NCBI RefSeq assembly: GCF_016889425.1
Contig: NZ_CP069513.1
Location: forward strand, 1,922,001-1,986,000
DNA length: 64,000 bases
Origin: Corynebacterium amycolatum
GTDB lineage: Bacteria > Actinomycetota > Actinomycetes > Mycobacteriales > Mycobacteriaceae
Direction of reading: 5' to 3'
This document shows, piece after piece, positions 32,102 through 41,570 of this stretch. The notes under the pieces are model-generated. The model was not told where the DNA came from. It did not search any database and worked only from the letters and a program-made list of their open reading frames with translations. A program made the translations under genes and the position numbers. Position 1 is the first letter of the stretch; every line of letters begins with the position of its first letter.

Positions 32102-32722
32102 TTACTTGTCACCCAATGTCTTTAGCGCCGCCTTCAGCGCCATTGAAGTATCCAAGGTCGGATCAATCCGAACAACGGTCTCCGCTGCCTCATTCGCGTC
32201 AACTTCCGGGAACCCAAGCCCGACCAAAGCACCAACGACCTGATCCAGATCTGCCTTCAAAACAAGGCCAGGTGCTGCTCCGTTTGCAGCTTCCTCCGGC
32301 GGCGATACCGCCCTGTCCGCGAAAACCTCGACCTTATCCTTCAATTCAACCAACAGGCGCTCCGCCAATCGCTTGCCGACGCCGTTAGCTGCTTGCAAGG
32401 CCTTCGCATTCTTTGAGGCGACCGCATTGGCAATCTCCGCCGGCGACAGTACCGAAAGAACAGACATCGCGACCTTTGGCCCCACCGTCGAGACAGTGCG
32501 CAGGAGCGCAAACATCTCACGTTCCTGTGAATTGGCAAAACCAAAGAGCGTAATCGCGTCTTCACGAACCGCCATTGTGGTCAACATAAAAGTCTGCTCA
32601 TGCCTCACCAACTGGGAAGCTAGCCTGCCTGTAATGGTGACCAAATGCCCGACACCACCGCACTCGATAACGCAATAGTCCGCACCGAGGTCGATAACTT
32701 CACCGCGAAGAGATGCAATCAC
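32102..32722 (-). CDS. ruvA: Holliday junction DNA-binding protein RuvA
   Basis: Binds the four-way junction and loads RuvB. The 206-residue protein has the N-terminal OB fold (MIASLRGEVIDLG), a helix-hairpin-helix region with VSTVGPKVAMSVLS and LQAANGVGKRLAERLLVELKDK, and a C-terminal UBA-like domain that contacts RuvB. The GTG start at 32722 follows AAGGA by about ten bases. It is 82 bases downstream of ruvC. Confidence 0.96.
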   Translation of the reverse strand: MIASLRGEVIDLGADYCVIECGGVGHLVTITGRLASQLVRHEQTFMLTTMAVREDAITLFGFANSQEREMFALLRTVSTVGPKVAMSVLSVLSPAEIANAVASKNAKALQAANGVGKRLAERLLVELKDKVEVFADRAVSPPEEAANGAAPGLVLKADLDQVVGALVGLGFPEVDANEAAETVVRIDPTLDTSMALKAALKTLGDK

Positions 32723-32804
32723 TTCTCACAATTCCTTTCACTACGGCTTCCCTGAAGACACCGCGATAAACGCCGAACTCACAAGTGTTCTCTAGCAAGC
32801 TCCC

Positions 32805-33392
32805 CTACCGCGAGGGATTCTCACGGCGAGAAAGCTCCAACTCCCGCTCCTCGTGCTGCTTCGCAAGCGCAGCCAAGGTGTCGCGCTGGCGTTGCAGAAC
32901 CGGACCACGCCAACAGTGGCAGATAGCGATAGCCAAAGCATCCGCTGCATCTGCAGGTTTTGGCGGAGTTTCCAACCCAAGGATTCTCGTCACCATCATG
33001 GTCATCTGCTTCTTATCAGCTCGACCGTTGCCGGTGAGCGCCTTCTTTACCTCCGATGGCGTGTACATATGCACTTCCAAGCCGCGTCTCGCCGCAGCGA
33101 GGACAAGGACACCAACCGCGTGCGCCGTCTGCATCACGGTGGACACGTTGCCGCGTTCGAATACCCGTTCCATCGCAACCACGTCCGGCTCGTACTCATC
33201 CATCCACTGCTCCACGGCATTGGAAAGCCGTAAAAGACGATCCTCCAACGACGCCGTGGTTGGTGTGCGGGCGACCCCCACAGCAATGGGAATGACTTTC
33301 CTGCCCTGAGTACCTTCCGCAATGGAGAGACCACAACGAGTAAGGCCAGGGTCGATGCCCATCACCCGCAGAGATCCAGCTCGATAATTCAC
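32805..33392 (-). CDS. ruvC: Crossover junction endodeoxyribonuclease RuvC
   Basis: Cuts Holliday junctions in the RuvABC pathway. The 195-residue protein carries the four acidic catalytic residues in [23 protein letters not shown] and [14 protein letters not shown]. Three in-frame starts compete: GTG 33392, GTG 33365 and ATG 33362. GTG 33392 was chosen because homologues have several residues before RVMGIDPG, and a TATTAG box with seven bases spacing and GGAGG both precede it. An SOS box lies just upstream. Confidence 0.93.
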   Translation of the reverse strand: MNYRAGSLRVMGIDPGLTRCGLSIAEGTQGRKVIPIAVGVARTPTTASLEDRLLRLSNAVEQWMDEYEPDVVAMERVFERGNVSTVMQTAHAVGVLVLAAARRGLEVHMYTPSEVKKALTGNGRADKKQMTMMVTRILGLETPPKPADAADALAIAICHCWRGPVLQRQRDTLAALAKQHEERELELSRRENPSR

Positions 33393-33412
33393 TCCTCCAC
33401 TAATACCATATT

Positions 33413-33427
33413 TCGAACAGCTGTTTG
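33413..33427. promoter_or_regulatory. Probable LexA (SOS) box upstream of ruvC
   Basis: TCGAACAGCTGTTTG matches the Gram-positive LexA consensus TCGAACNNNNGTTCGA arrangement in the first half fully and in the second half with one change. It is 21 bases upstream of the ruvC start codon and just before the TATGGTATTAG promoter word, so LexA would block ruvCAB transcription until DNA damage. The divergent DUF3817 gene begins 51 bases away and might be affected. Confidence 0.65.
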
Positions 33428-33464
33428 TATCGTAGCTAGAAGGAGTACCAACCGTTGGTTCTGA

Positions 33465-33478
33465 TACGTTTAACACCA
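33465..33478 (+). promoter_or_regulatory. -10 box for the leaderless DUF3817 gene
   Basis: TACGTT (33465-33470) is followed by seven bases and then the ATG at 33478, with no ribosome site. Confidence 0.5.
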
Positions 33479-33942
33479 TGAATTCACCGAAGAAGCTCTA
33501 CGGCGTTCTCGCTGCAGCTGAAATGGTCACGTGGGCTCTGCTGCTTTTAGGCCTGGCGCTGAAGTACCTGTTCAAAGTCACTGACGCCGCCACCACTATC
33601 TTCGGCACCATCCACGGCTTTACGTTCCTGTGCTACGTAGTCACCACCATCATGGTGTGGATCAACCAGCAGTGGAGCTTTGGCCGCGGTGTCATCGGCC
33701 TCGCCTCTTCTATCATTCCATTCGCAACCTATCCGTTTGAACGAAACACCCTGAAGGCAGGCCTTCTGGATCGGCCCTGGCGCTTTACCGACGAATCCGA
33801 GGAGCCACAGGGCATATTCGAGTGGGCACTCGCCATGATTATTCGTCGCCCCTTTATCTCGGCGTTCGTCATCTTGATTGTTCTCGCGGTGGTCTTCACA
33901 CTGTTGCTGATGGCCGGACCTCCGACTCAGTGGTTCTCCTAG
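33478..33942 (+). CDS. DUF3817 integral membrane protein
   Basis: A 154-residue membrane protein with four hydrophobic segments (near residues 10-30, 40-60, 70-82 and 119-145). The stretch [20 protein letters not shown] and the downstream [11 protein letters not shown] match the DUF3817 pattern, a family without known function found widely in actinobacteria. It is divergent from ruvC, with start codons separated by 85 bases that hold the SOS box. A leaderless start is likely. Confidence 0.8.
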   Translation: MNSPKKLYGVLAAAEMVTWALLLLGLALKYLFKVTDAATTIFGTIHGFTFLCYVVTTIMVWINQQWSFGRGVIGLASSIIPFATYPFERNTLKAGLLDRPWRFTDESEEPQGIFEWALAMIIRRPFISAFVILIVLAVVFTLLLMAGPPTQWFS

Positions 33943-33951
33943 GACGCCCAT

Positions 33952-33990
33952 AAAAAAACCAATCCCCATCGGACTGCTTTCCGATGGGGA
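33952..33990 (-). terminator. Terminator after the YebC gene
   Basis: TCCCCATCGGA (33963-33973) pairs with TCCGATGGGGA (33980-33990). On the minus strand it is followed by TTGGTTTTTTT, so it mainly serves the YebC gene ending at 34099, and could also stop the opposing DUF3817 transcript. Confidence 0.8.
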
Positions 33991-34098
33991 CTTCCTGTTG
34001 ACACCAGCTCGCCGAGCAATTCAGCGTTGCCGACTGCCCTACCACGGGCACCCTTTAACGCCGAGAAGCCAGTCAGCAGAACCGTCGACAAAAAACGC

Positions 34099-34851
34099 CT
34101 AGTCGTCGAGTTCGGCGATGACCTCGTCGCTGATGTCGGCGTTCGAGTAGACGTTCTGCACGTCGTCGGACTCTTCGAGAGCGTCAATCAGACGGAAGAG
34201 CTTGCGTGCGCCGTCAGCATCGAGAGCGACTGTGGTAGAAGCGCGGTAGTCCTGATCTGCGGAGTCGTACTCCATTTCGGCATCGACAAGAGCGGTGCGG
34301 ACATTCATCAGATCGGTAAAGGCGGAGACAACCTCGAACTTTTCACCCAGGTCGTTGACTTCCTCTGCACCGGCATCGAGAACCGCCATGAGCAGGTCAT
34401 CCTCGGTCAGCTCGCCCTTCGGCAACTCGACGACACCCTTCTTTTCGAAGAGGTACGCCACGGCGCCGTTGTCCGCCATGTTGCCGTTGTTCTTGTTGAA
34501 CGCCGAGCGCACATCGGAAGCAGCACGGTTACGGTTATCCGTCAGGCACTCCACAATCAAAGCGACGCCACCAGGTGCATAGCCTTCGTAGACAATGGTC
34601 TCCCAGTCAGCACCGCCGGACTCCTCGCCGGAACCACGCTTGCGGGCACGCTCAATGTTGTCGTTGGGAACCGAGGCCTTCTTGGCCTTCTTGATCATGT
34701 CATCGAGGGTGGGGTTACCAGCAGGATCACCGCCGCCGGTACGAGCCGCGACCTCGATGTTCTTGATCATCTTTGCCCACTCTTTGGCGCGCTTGGCGTC
34801 ATTAGCAGCTTTCTTGTGCTTTGTGGTTGCCCATTTTGAATGACCCGACAT
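34099..34851 (-). CDS. YebC/PmpR/TACO1-family regulator
   Basis: A 250-residue protein with the family start [20 protein letters not shown], the motif [20 protein letters not shown], and [19 protein letters not shown]. The family includes transcription regulators and proteins that assist translation of proline-rich stretches, so the exact role is open. It is full length and preceded by an AGGA ribosome site. It lies between pdxT and the ruv genes, as in mycobacteria. Confidence 0.92.
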   Translation of the reverse strand: MSGHSKWATTKHKKAANDAKRAKEWAKMIKNIEVAARTGGGDPAGNPTLDDMIKKAKKASVPNDNIERARKRGSGEESGGADWETIVYEGYAPGGVALIVECLTDNRNRAASDVRSAFNKNNGNMADNGAVAYLFEKKGVVELPKGELTEDDLLMAVLDAGAEEVNDLGEKFEVVSAFTDLMNVRTALVDAEMEYDSADQDYRASTTVALDADGARKLFRLIDALEESDDVQNVYSNADISDEVIAELDD

Positions 34852-34930
34852 GTGCTAGTTCCTACCAATCCTCTCGTCAATACCCATATAGCTGGGAATT
34901 AGTCAGGTGTTCATTATACAAACTGGGGAT

Positions 34931-35551
34931 TTAAATTCCGACAAGCTCTCGCAAAAAGAACTCGTGGAGCCGAGTCTCCCCCGTCGACTCCGGGTGAAAG
35001 CTGGTGGCCATCGCAGCCCCCTGCCGTACTCCGACCACTGTACCGGCGGTCTCTCCAGCCGATTCTGGCACCCGCGCTAGCACCTCAACGTCGTCGCCGA
35101 CACGCTCGACCCATGGGGCGCGAATAAAGGCGGCGTGCACAGACGACTGGTCACCACCAATCGCCAGCTGCGGGATATCCAAGTCAGTTTCAAAGGAATC
35201 CACCTGACGGCCAAATGCGTTACGACGGACCGTGATGTCAATCGCTCGCAGGTTTACGGCATCCGGACGGGTATCGAGCACTTCGTCGGCAAGCAAAATC
35301 ATGCCTGCGCAGGTGCCATATGCCGGAAGGCCATCGCGGAGAGCTTCCCGCAGCGGGCCTTCAAGCTCATTGAAGACCATCAACTTGCTCATGGTCGTGG
35401 ACTCGCCGCCGGGCAAAATTAAGCCGCTAAGTCCCTCCAGGTCACGGGGCAAGCGCACCTTTCGGTGCGGGACGCCGAGCTGGTCAAGGACATATCCGTG
35501 TTCGGCAACGTTGCCCTGAAGAGCGAGGATACCGATTGTTTCCTGTGTCAT
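34931..35551 (-). CDS. pdxT: Pyridoxal 5'-phosphate synthase glutaminase subunit
   Basis: Releases ammonia from glutamine for PdxS. The 206-residue class I-like glutaminase has the oxyanion region LILPGGESTTMSKL, the nucleophile Cys in AYGTCAGMILLA, and the His/Glu pair in ATSFHPESTGETRLHEFF. Its ATG overlaps the tesB stop (TAATG). With pdxS two genes upstream, the ribose-5-phosphate-dependent vitamin B6 pathway is complete. Confidence 0.96.
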   Translation of the reverse strand: MTQETIGILALQGNVAEHGYVLDQLGVPHRKVRLPRDLEGLSGLILPGGESTTMSKLMVFNELEGPLREALRDGLPAYGTCAGMILLADEVLDTRPDAVNLRAIDITVRRNAFGRQVDSFETDLDIPQLAIGGDQSSVHAAFIRAPWVERVGDDVEVLARVPESAGETAGTVVGVRQGAAMATSFHPESTGETRLHEFFLRELVGI

Positions 35552-36429
35552 TAATCTAGGTTCTCACTGCGAGCATCGAAGTTCGTCGCCACTGGCACGG
35601 GCTCGACACCCGGGGCCAGGCTTCGGGTCAGCCCTTCCTGCGTGACGACGGCCACGAGCTCGCCCTTTTGGTTAAAAATGCGACCGTGAGTCAGTGCGCG
35701 ACCCGCATGCGCTGATGGTGAAATCTGGTCGTAGAGCAGCCATTCATCCGCACGGAACGGACGCATAAACCACATCGCGTGGTCGAGGCTGGCTTCCTGG
35801 ACCTCAACGCCTGGATGCGGAACGAGTGCCGATGACAGCAAAGTCATATCCGACATGTACGCCAGCGTGCAGACGTGGAAGGTCTCGTTATCCGGCAGGC
35901 GATCCTTGCACCGGAACCACACCAGCTGCTGAGACGGGGTGTATTTGTTGTGTTCGAACTGATCATCCGGCACTACCCGGATATCCCAGTCCGCCCACTC
36001 GCGCATTAGTAGACGACGTGTGTTCGTCATCTCAGAGGTGTCGGTGACCACATCTTCAGGATCTGGCACCTTGCGCATCACGTCAGAGTGCTCGAGTCCC
36101 TCATCCCCCTTACGGTGGAAGCTGACCTGCATGACGAAAATCGTACGGCCATCTTGCACAGCTTCGACGGAACGGTGGCAGAAAGACCGGCCATCGCGAA
36201 TTCGCTTGACCATGTACACCGTCGGGATATGGGGGCGGCCCGGGCCTACAAAGTAGGCGTGGAGGGAGTTCACCGCGAAGGTATTACCCACCGTGCGCGT
36301 CGCCGCGACGAGGGACTGGCCGGCAACTTGGCCACCGAAAGTGCGCTGTAGGATTGACTTAATGACTGGGCCACGGAAAATGTCCCGGTCAATCTGCTCC
36401 AGATCTAATACCTCGCGGATGTTAGCCAT
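35551..36429 (-). CDS. tesB: Acyl-CoA thioesterase II
   Basis: Hydrolyses acyl-CoA to free acid and CoA. The 292-residue protein is a double hot-dog thioesterase with FGGQVAGQSLVAATRTV near residue 30, SLHAYFVGPGRPHIPTVYMV, and in the second half SLDHAMWFMRPFRADEWLLYDQ. It is translationally embedded between pdxS (2-base gap) and pdxT (1-base overlap), although it has no role in B6 synthesis; the same order occurs in mycobacteria. Confidence 0.9.
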   Translation of the reverse strand: MANIREVLDLEQIDRDIFRGPVIKSILQRTFGGQVAGQSLVAATRTVGNTFAVNSLHAYFVGPGRPHIPTVYMVKRIRDGRSFCHRSVEAVQDGRTIFVMQVSFHRKGDEGLEHSDVMRKVPDPEDVVTDTSEMTNTRRLLMREWADWDIRVVPDDQFEHNKYTPSQQLVWFRCKDRLPDNETFHVCTLAYMSDMTLLSSALVPHPGVEVQEASLDHAMWFMRPFRADEWLLYDQISPSAHAGRALTHGRIFNQKGELVAVVTQEGLTRSLAPGVEPVPVATNFDARSENLD

Positions 36430-36431
36430 TT

Positions 36432-37334
36432 TTACCAGCCACGCTCAGCGAGTCGGTGCGGCTGCGGAATCTCGTCGACGTTGATACCGACCATTGCCTC
36501 GCCGAGCCCGCGGGAGACATCAGCGATGACCTTCGGATCATCGTAGTGCTGAGTTGCCTGGACTATAGCCTTGGCGCGCTTCTCCGGATCACCGGACTTG
36601 AAGATACCGGAGCCAACAAAGACACCCTCAGCACCGAGCTGCATCATCATTGCAGCGTCAGCCGGCGTTGCAATGCCACCTGCGGTGAAGAGTACGACCG
36701 GCAGCTTACCGGTCTCAGCGACCTCGCGTACCAGCTCGTACGGTGCCTGCAGCTCCTTGGCGGCAACGTAGAGCTCGTCCGGAGCCATAGAACGCAGACG
36801 GTTAATTTCAGCGCGGATGGTGCGCATGTGAGTCACAGCGTTGGAAACATCACCGGTACCGGCCTCACCCTTCGAGCGAATCATGGCAGCGCCCTCGTTG
36901 ATGCGGCGCAGAGCCTCACCCAGGTTGGTCGCACCACAGACGAACGGCACGGTGAAGTCGAACTTGTCGATATGGTTCGAGTAATCGGCCGGGGTCAGAA
37001 CCTCGGACTCGTCAATGAAGTCAACACCGAGGGACTGCAGAACCTGTGCCTCAACAAAGTGGCCGATACGGGCCTTGGCCATAACCGGGATGGAGACGGC
37101 ATTGATAATGCCCTCGATCATGTCCGGGTCGGACATACGCGACACGCCGCCCTCTGCGCGAATATCGGCGGGGACGCGCTCCAACGCCATCACGGCAGTT
37201 GCGCCGGCATCCTCAGCGATCTTGGCCTGCTCCGGAGTAACGACGTCCATAATGACGCCGCCCTTCATCATCTCAGCGAAACCACGCTTCACGCGTGCAG
37301 TGCCCTGCCCGGAGTTGTTCTCAACCGTGCTCAA
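36432..37334 (-). CDS. pdxS: Pyridoxal 5'-phosphate synthase lyase subunit
   Basis: Builds PLP from ribose 5-phosphate, glyceraldehyde 3-phosphate and ammonia. The 300-residue TIM barrel has [36 protein letters not shown] with the first catalytic Lys, and [18 protein letters not shown] with the second. The start appears to be TTG at 37334, giving a 14-residue leader before [14 protein letters not shown]; the upstream TAGGG and a TATTAG word could drive it. It heads pdxS-tesB-pdxT. Confidence 0.95.
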   Translation of the reverse strand: MSTVENNSGQGTARVKRGFAEMMKGGVIMDVVTPEQAKIAEDAGATAVMALERVPADIRAEGGVSRMSDPDMIEGIINAVSIPVMAKARIGHFVEAQVLQSLGVDFIDESEVLTPADYSNHIDKFDFTVPFVCGATNLGEALRRINEGAAMIRSKGEAGTGDVSNAVTHMRTIRAEINRLRSMAPDELYVAAKELQAPYELVREVAETGKLPVVLFTAGGIATPADAAMMMQLGAEGVFVGSGIFKSGDPEKRAKAIVQATQHYDDPKVIADVSRGLGEAMVGINVDEIPQPHRLAERGW

Positions 37335-37473
37335 CGAACCCTACTTCCCTAATACAACTGGTGAATGTGACTGTTTGTAGTCGTTTAACACTATAACGCC
37401 TGGACTAGACAGTGCTGTTCATTGAGTCAGAAAACACGGCGAACTTCCAGCACAACGGCGGGATTTCCCACAA

Positions 37474-37977
37474 TTAAGCTGTTGTCAGTCCATCTGCAAC
37501 ATCGAAATATTCCGGTTCAGGTGCAGTACCCGCCAGCCGCAGCGCGCGCACTAGCGGCCTGGCTCGCAGTGCTTTCGTATCCGTCACCGCATCATTGTAG
37601 AAACGGCGGGCGAGCTCGAGCCGCGTGTGGGCGTCAGAAAGCTCAATTGCCATCGTTCGGTCCACAGGCTGTTCCTCATAGAGCGCCACAATTTTCCTAG
37701 TCAGTTCGTTTTCCACGTCAGCGCGCTGTCCAGTGTTGTTGGCTCGAAGTGGTGTGGCTTCCACCTTCGTCACTACGCCGGCGAGTTCCGGGTAGGCGGC
37801 ACGAGCGACTGCAGCCCTTCGCCCCAACGCCGCTTCCAGTGAGGAACGCGCCAAGTCGGTGCGAATGTGCATACGGTTCAAACGCGTCGCTGTCGATGAA
37901 GCCACCAAACCGCTAACGAGTACGACAATCAGCGCAATGACCAGGACAACGACCCAGATTGGAACGGTTACGTCCAC
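37474..37977 (-). CDS. LemA-like membrane protein
   Basis: A 167-residue protein with one N-terminal membrane segment (VPIWVVVLVIALIVVLVSGLV begins near residue 5) and a helical domain ending in LELARRFYNDAVTD, the LemA signature. Mycobacteria have a related protein at this spot, between pdxS and pimA, that as I recall carries an added Nudix domain; no Nudix box is visible here. The start is GTG. Function is unknown; it may belong with the mannoside genes by position only. Confidence 0.65.
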   Translation of the reverse strand: MDVTVPIWVVVLVIALIVVLVSGLVASSTATRLNRMHIRTDLARSSLEAALGRRAAVARAAYPELAGVVTKVEATPLRANNTGQRADVENELTRKIVALYEEQPVDRTMAIELSDAHTRLELARRFYNDAVTDTKALRARPLVRALRLAGTAPEPEYFDVADGLTTA

Positions 37978-38030
37978 CGAAAACCCACTTTCACTCCGCT
38001 GCGTTTAATCAGCTGCCACGACGGAAATCT

Positions 38031-39173
38031 TTATGGCGCAATGACGACCTTTTCGCCATCCATGCGCACCGTATCGTACACACGCAGAACGCCGTCGGCG
38101 ACCTGCGACCAGTCATATTCCCAAGCCCGTTTATGCCCGAGTGCGCGAAGCTCCTCCCCCAACTTTGGCTGCGTCAAAAGGCGTACGACTGCATCCGCAA
38201 GGTCTACGGAGTTACCGTTTTCAAAGTGAAGCCCGTAATGGCCGTCGTCAAGCACGAGTTTGAACGCATCGATGTCGCTGGAGATCACCGGCGCACCCGC
38301 CGCCATCGCCTCTACCAGCACGATGCCGAAACTCTCCCCACCACGCTGTGGGGCAATGTACGCATCCGCATCGGCGAGTATTGACGCCTTAGCATCCTCC
38401 GAGAGTCTGCCGACGAAATGCAGGACATCTGCGTTTCTGCCCGCTTTACGACGAGCTGCCGCGACATCACCATCACCAACGACACAGACCTCAAGCTGTG
38501 GAATCTCCGCACGTATTGCTGGCAGCGCGTCGAGCAGAACGTCAAAGCCCTTGCGAGATTCGTCGAAGCGTCCGAGGAACACAAGCCGATAGAACCCCTC
38601 ACGCCGCGGCGGGATCTCGGGCAACGATGAGGCGGCCGGACAGGACTCGAAATCTCCAACACGGACACCATTGGGAATGAGTACCGGGTCGCCGCCGAGT
38701 TGCTCAACCTGCCAGCGACGTGCCACTTCCGAGACAGCGATGCCTCCCCGAATGCGTTCAAGGTACTTCCGCAAAAATGGCGTGGCCAGCTTCAATGCCA
38801 AGGAGTCCGTCGCCGCAGAGTGATAGGTCGCGACAATTGGACCGACCGAGTTTACTAACGACAACATTGAAAAACTGGGCGAATTCGGCTCATGGATATG
38901 AAGAATGTCAAAGCTACCTTCCTCAATCCATGTGCGGACTCGACGGCTCGTGCGGGGACCAAAAGACAGCCGAGCGACCGAGCCGTTATACGGAATCGGG
39001 ATGGCGGCACCACCTCGAACAACGAAATCCGGAACGTCCGCCTGCACGCTAGCCGGGCCGATAAGACTGACCTCGTGGCCGCGACGGATGAACTCCTCAC
39101 ACAGGTCAATCGCGTGAGCTTGAACCCCACCTGGGACATCGAACGAGTACGGGCACACCATTCCGATTCGCAC
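38031..39173 (-). CDS. pimA: Phosphatidyl-myo-inositol mannosyltransferase
   Basis: Adds the first mannose from GDP-mannose to phosphatidylinositol on the inner membrane face, starting PIM, LM and LAM synthesis. The 380-residue GT4 enzyme begins MRIGMVCPYSFDVPGGVQAH, has HIHEPNSPSFSML for membrane/acceptor contact, YRLVFLGRFDESRKGFDVLL and the nucleotide-sugar EX7E motif in GGESFGIVLVE. It is three bases downstream of patA in the conserved pgsA-patA-pimA set. Confidence 0.94.
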   Translation of the reverse strand: MRIGMVCPYSFDVPGGVQAHAIDLCEEFIRRGHEVSLIGPASVQADVPDFVVRGGAAIPIPYNGSVARLSFGPRTSRRVRTWIEEGSFDILHIHEPNSPSFSMLSLVNSVGPIVATYHSAATDSLALKLATPFLRKYLERIRGGIAVSEVARRWQVEQLGGDPVLIPNGVRVGDFESCPAASSLPEIPPRREGFYRLVFLGRFDESRKGFDVLLDALPAIRAEIPQLEVCVVGDGDVAAARRKAGRNADVLHFVGRLSEDAKASILADADAYIAPQRGGESFGIVLVEAMAAGAPVISSDIDAFKLVLDDGHYGLHFENGNSVDLADAVVRLLTQPKLGEELRALGHKRAWEYDWSQVADGVLRVYDTVRMDGEKVVIAP

Positions 39174-39175
39174 GG

Positions 39176-40078
39176 CTACTTTGACCTCTTCTTATCCGCT
39201 GGCCACAGTGGCTGCATCATGTGCCAATCCGCTGGATGCTGGGCAATATCAGATTCAAAAACAGTAGCGATGTCCTGGACAATGTCAGCTAGATTGCGCC
39301 CCTCAGTCGGCACGAATGGATGCGCTACAAAACGCCAGCCATCGCGCGTGTAGGACAGGCCCGCGGGCATAAGCCGAGCGCCGGTGTCCAGTGCCAGCTT
39401 TGCTGCACCGACCGGCATGGTAGTCTGCTCGCCGAAAAAAGTGACCGGGACCCCGTGGCCGCCGAAGTCACGATCAGACAGCAGGCACACAACGCCACCG
39501 TCTTCCAATCGCTTCTGCAGTTCCGGCATCGCGGGTTTGCCACCGGTAAGCGGGAGAATGCGGAATCCGAGGGATTCGCGGTACTCCACGAAAGCGTCGT
39601 AAAGCACTTCTGGCTTCAGCCGTTCCGCCACGGTACTGAACCGGCCATGCCGGGAAACGAGCCACATACCTGCCATATCCCAGTTACCAGAATGCGGCAG
39701 CGGGATGACGATGGAATCTCCTGCCTCGAGGGCCTCAGCAACTCGTTCGAGTCCATCGCTGGTGGACTCGACTGTGTCTGCCAACTCTGGCGACGCGATG
39801 GAGGGCAACCGGAATGCCTCCACCCAATAACGTAGATAGGAACGCATGGAAGCCCGAATAAGACCTTGCGGCACTTCCTCAGGTGGGCAGCCCATAACGC
39901 GAGCCAAGTTCTTGCGAAGCTGGCGGGTAGTCGCGGGATTTGCTGCTACACGATCGGCGGCTATGTTGCCGATACGGTAGGCCACGCGTTCCGGCAGCAG
40001 ACCAAAAATCTTCCACCCGGCCATATAGCCGAGCGCAACGAAATCATTTTTAGAGCGAGGCAGGAAGAAACTAGTCAT
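39176..40078 (-). CDS. patA: Phosphatidylinositol mannoside acyltransferase
   Basis: Acylates the mannose of PIM. The 300-residue protein is of the HtrB/lauroyl acyltransferase type, with the catalytic H(X)4D in VIPLPHSGNWDMAGM near residue 130 and a later Glu/Arg-containing motif around LLSDRDFGGHGVPVTFFG. The N-terminal hydrophobic stretch fits peripheral membrane binding. It is 11 bases downstream of pgsA and directly before pimA. Confidence 0.92.
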   Translation of the reverse strand: MTSFFLPRSKNDFVALGYMAGWKIFGLLPERVAYRIGNIAADRVAANPATTRQLRKNLARVMGCPPEEVPQGLIRASMRSYLRYWVEAFRLPSIASPELADTVESTSDGLERVAEALEAGDSIVIPLPHSGNWDMAGMWLVSRHGRFSTVAERLKPEVLYDAFVEYRESLGFRILPLTGGKPAMPELQKRLEDGGVVCLLSDRDFGGHGVPVTFFGEQTTMPVGAAKLALDTGARLMPAGLSYTRDGWRFVAHPFVPTEGRNLADIVQDIATVFESDIAQHPADWHMMQPLWPADKKRSK

Positions 40079-40089
40079 TGTATCCTCCT

Positions 40090-40791
40090 TTAGTTGTAGG
40101 AATCAGCCGAACCCGTGGACTTCGGAGCAGAGTCAGGGTTAATAGATGAACTATCAGCTGCGCCTTCTGGCGGGGCGATGGGATCCAACGCTCCTGGCTG
40201 CTTAGCCACCATGTACAAGCGCTGGACGACGGTGAATACCGACCCAATCGCCAGGAGCCACATCGCGACGTAGAGGACATAGTCCACGCCAAGCCCCTGG
40301 AGCCCAATGCCGATTAGACCGATAATCAGGCGCTCCGCACGTTCGACGAGACCACCGTTGACCTTAAGGGCGCTGGCCTCTGCCCGAGCCTTAACGTAGG
40401 AAATGACCTGGGAAGACCCCATGGTAATCAGTGTCAGAATAAGCAGCACTGGATCCGCGTCATGGTGATACACCACCCAATACGCTATCGCCCCGAACAG
40501 TGCAGCATCAGTAATGCGGTCACAGGAAGCATCCAGCGTCGCTCCGTATTTCGTTCCCTGCCCTCGAAGTCTGGCCATCGTGCCATCGAGCAGGTCAAAA
40601 GCTGTGAAAATAGCGATTGAAACCGCAGCTGCAAAAAGATGGTTGGTAGGAATCAGGATTACCGCAAGCAGAACGGAAACTGCAGTTCCCACCAGGGTGA
40701 CCGTGTTCGGGCTAATCCCGACCCGCAAAAGTGCAGCGGCTACCGGTTCAACTACTGGGCGGATTGGAGCCCTGCCACGGACACTCAGCAT
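40090..40791 (-). CDS. pgsA: Phosphatidylinositol phosphate synthase (CDP-alcohol phosphatidyltransferase)
   Basis: Joins CDP-diacylglycerol to inositol phosphate to make the lipid precursor of PIMs. The 233-residue membrane protein has the family motif spread over FDLLDGTMARLRGQGTKYGA and TLDASCDRITD, with the four Asp residues intact, and about five to six membrane segments. The position directly before patA-pimA supports inositol as head group rather than glycerol phosphate. It overlaps the HIT gene by seven bases. Confidence 0.93.
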   Translation of the reverse strand: MLSVRGRAPIRPVVEPVAAALLRVGISPNTVTLVGTAVSVLLAVILIPTNHLFAAAVSIAIFTAFDLLDGTMARLRGQGTKYGATLDASCDRITDAALFGAIAYWVVYHHDADPVLLILTLITMGSSQVISYVKARAEASALKVNGGLVERAERLIIGLIGIGLQGLGVDYVLYVAMWLLAIGSVFTVVQRLYMVAKQPGALDPIAPPEGAADSSSINPDSAPKSTGSADSYN

Positions 40792-41420
40792 GCTGCCCCA
40801 TCCTCCTGATTGAGGGCACGCCAGCCGTCGGCAAGCAATTCGCGCGTCTGACGAAGCGCCTGCGGTAGCACCTTGGTGCCGTCGATCACGGTCATGAAAT
40901 TGCTGTCGCCGGACCAGCGCGGCACAACGTGCATGTGCAGGTGGTCAGCAACCGAACCGCCGGAGGCCTTGCCCAAGTTGAAACCTACGTTGACGGCGTG
41001 CGGACGCGAAACCGATTTGAGAGTACGAACCGCATGCTTGGCAAACCGCATCATCTCGGCCGTTTCTTCGTCGGTCAAGTCCTCAAGGTTGGCGACTTCG
41101 CGATATGGAACCACCATGAGGTGCCCTGGGTTGTACGGGAACAGATTCAGAACGGCGTACACCCACTCGCCGCGAGCGATAATGAGTGCTTCCTCATCGC
41201 TTTGCTTCGGCAAATCAACGAAGGGGTTACGGGATGGCTTGGAGTTATGCACACCACGCTTGACGATGTAGTCCAGCCGGTACGGTGCCCATAAGCGCGT
41301 GAGCCGATCCGGTTCGCCGTAACCGCTGTCGACGTATACGCCATCAGACGATTCCTGCTGGCCGGCATTGCCCTGCTGCTGCGGAGGCAACTCTTCACTT
41401 CCCGACTGATTCACTGCCAT
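40785..41420 (-). CDS. HIT-family protein (probable Ap4A phosphorylase)
   Basis: A 211-residue HIT protein whose active site is in GGSVADHLHMHVVPRW (HxHxV) near residue 160. The position between thrS and pgsA matches the mycobacterial gene whose product is reported to phosphorolyse diadenosine tetraphosphate, so that activity is inferred here. A Gln/Ser/Gly-rich leader of about 45 residues precedes the domain. ATG 41420 was chosen; ATG 41447 is possible. A role in clearing Ap4A made by ThrRS is an attractive but unproven link. Confidence 0.85.
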   Translation of the reverse strand: MAVNQSGSEELPPQQQGNAGQQESSDGVYVDSGYGEPDRLTRLWAPYRLDYIVKRGVHNSKPSRNPFVDLPKQSDEEALIIARGEWVYAVLNLFPYNPGHLMVVPYREVANLEDLTDEETAEMMRFAKHAVRTLKSVSRPHAVNVGFNLGKASGGSVADHLHMHVVPRWSGDSNFMTVIDGTKVLPQALRQTRELLADGWRALNQEDGAAC

Positions 41421-41570
41421 CCCCTTCGTTGCGTAACCGGGCCCCATTCGAGCCCCGACCACATATGTTTCTCTGCTGTAGTTTACGACCTCGCGGTCAA
41501 CTTCTTTGGATTACCACGCGTGGTTCACCAGTTAAAACAACGCGGTCGAATAAGAGAGCGTTAGCGACCT

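Noticed and set aside
33393..33479. Longer RuvC start at 33479
   Set aside because: It would cover the SOS box and promoter and overlap the divergent gene start; its extra residues do not resemble RuvC.
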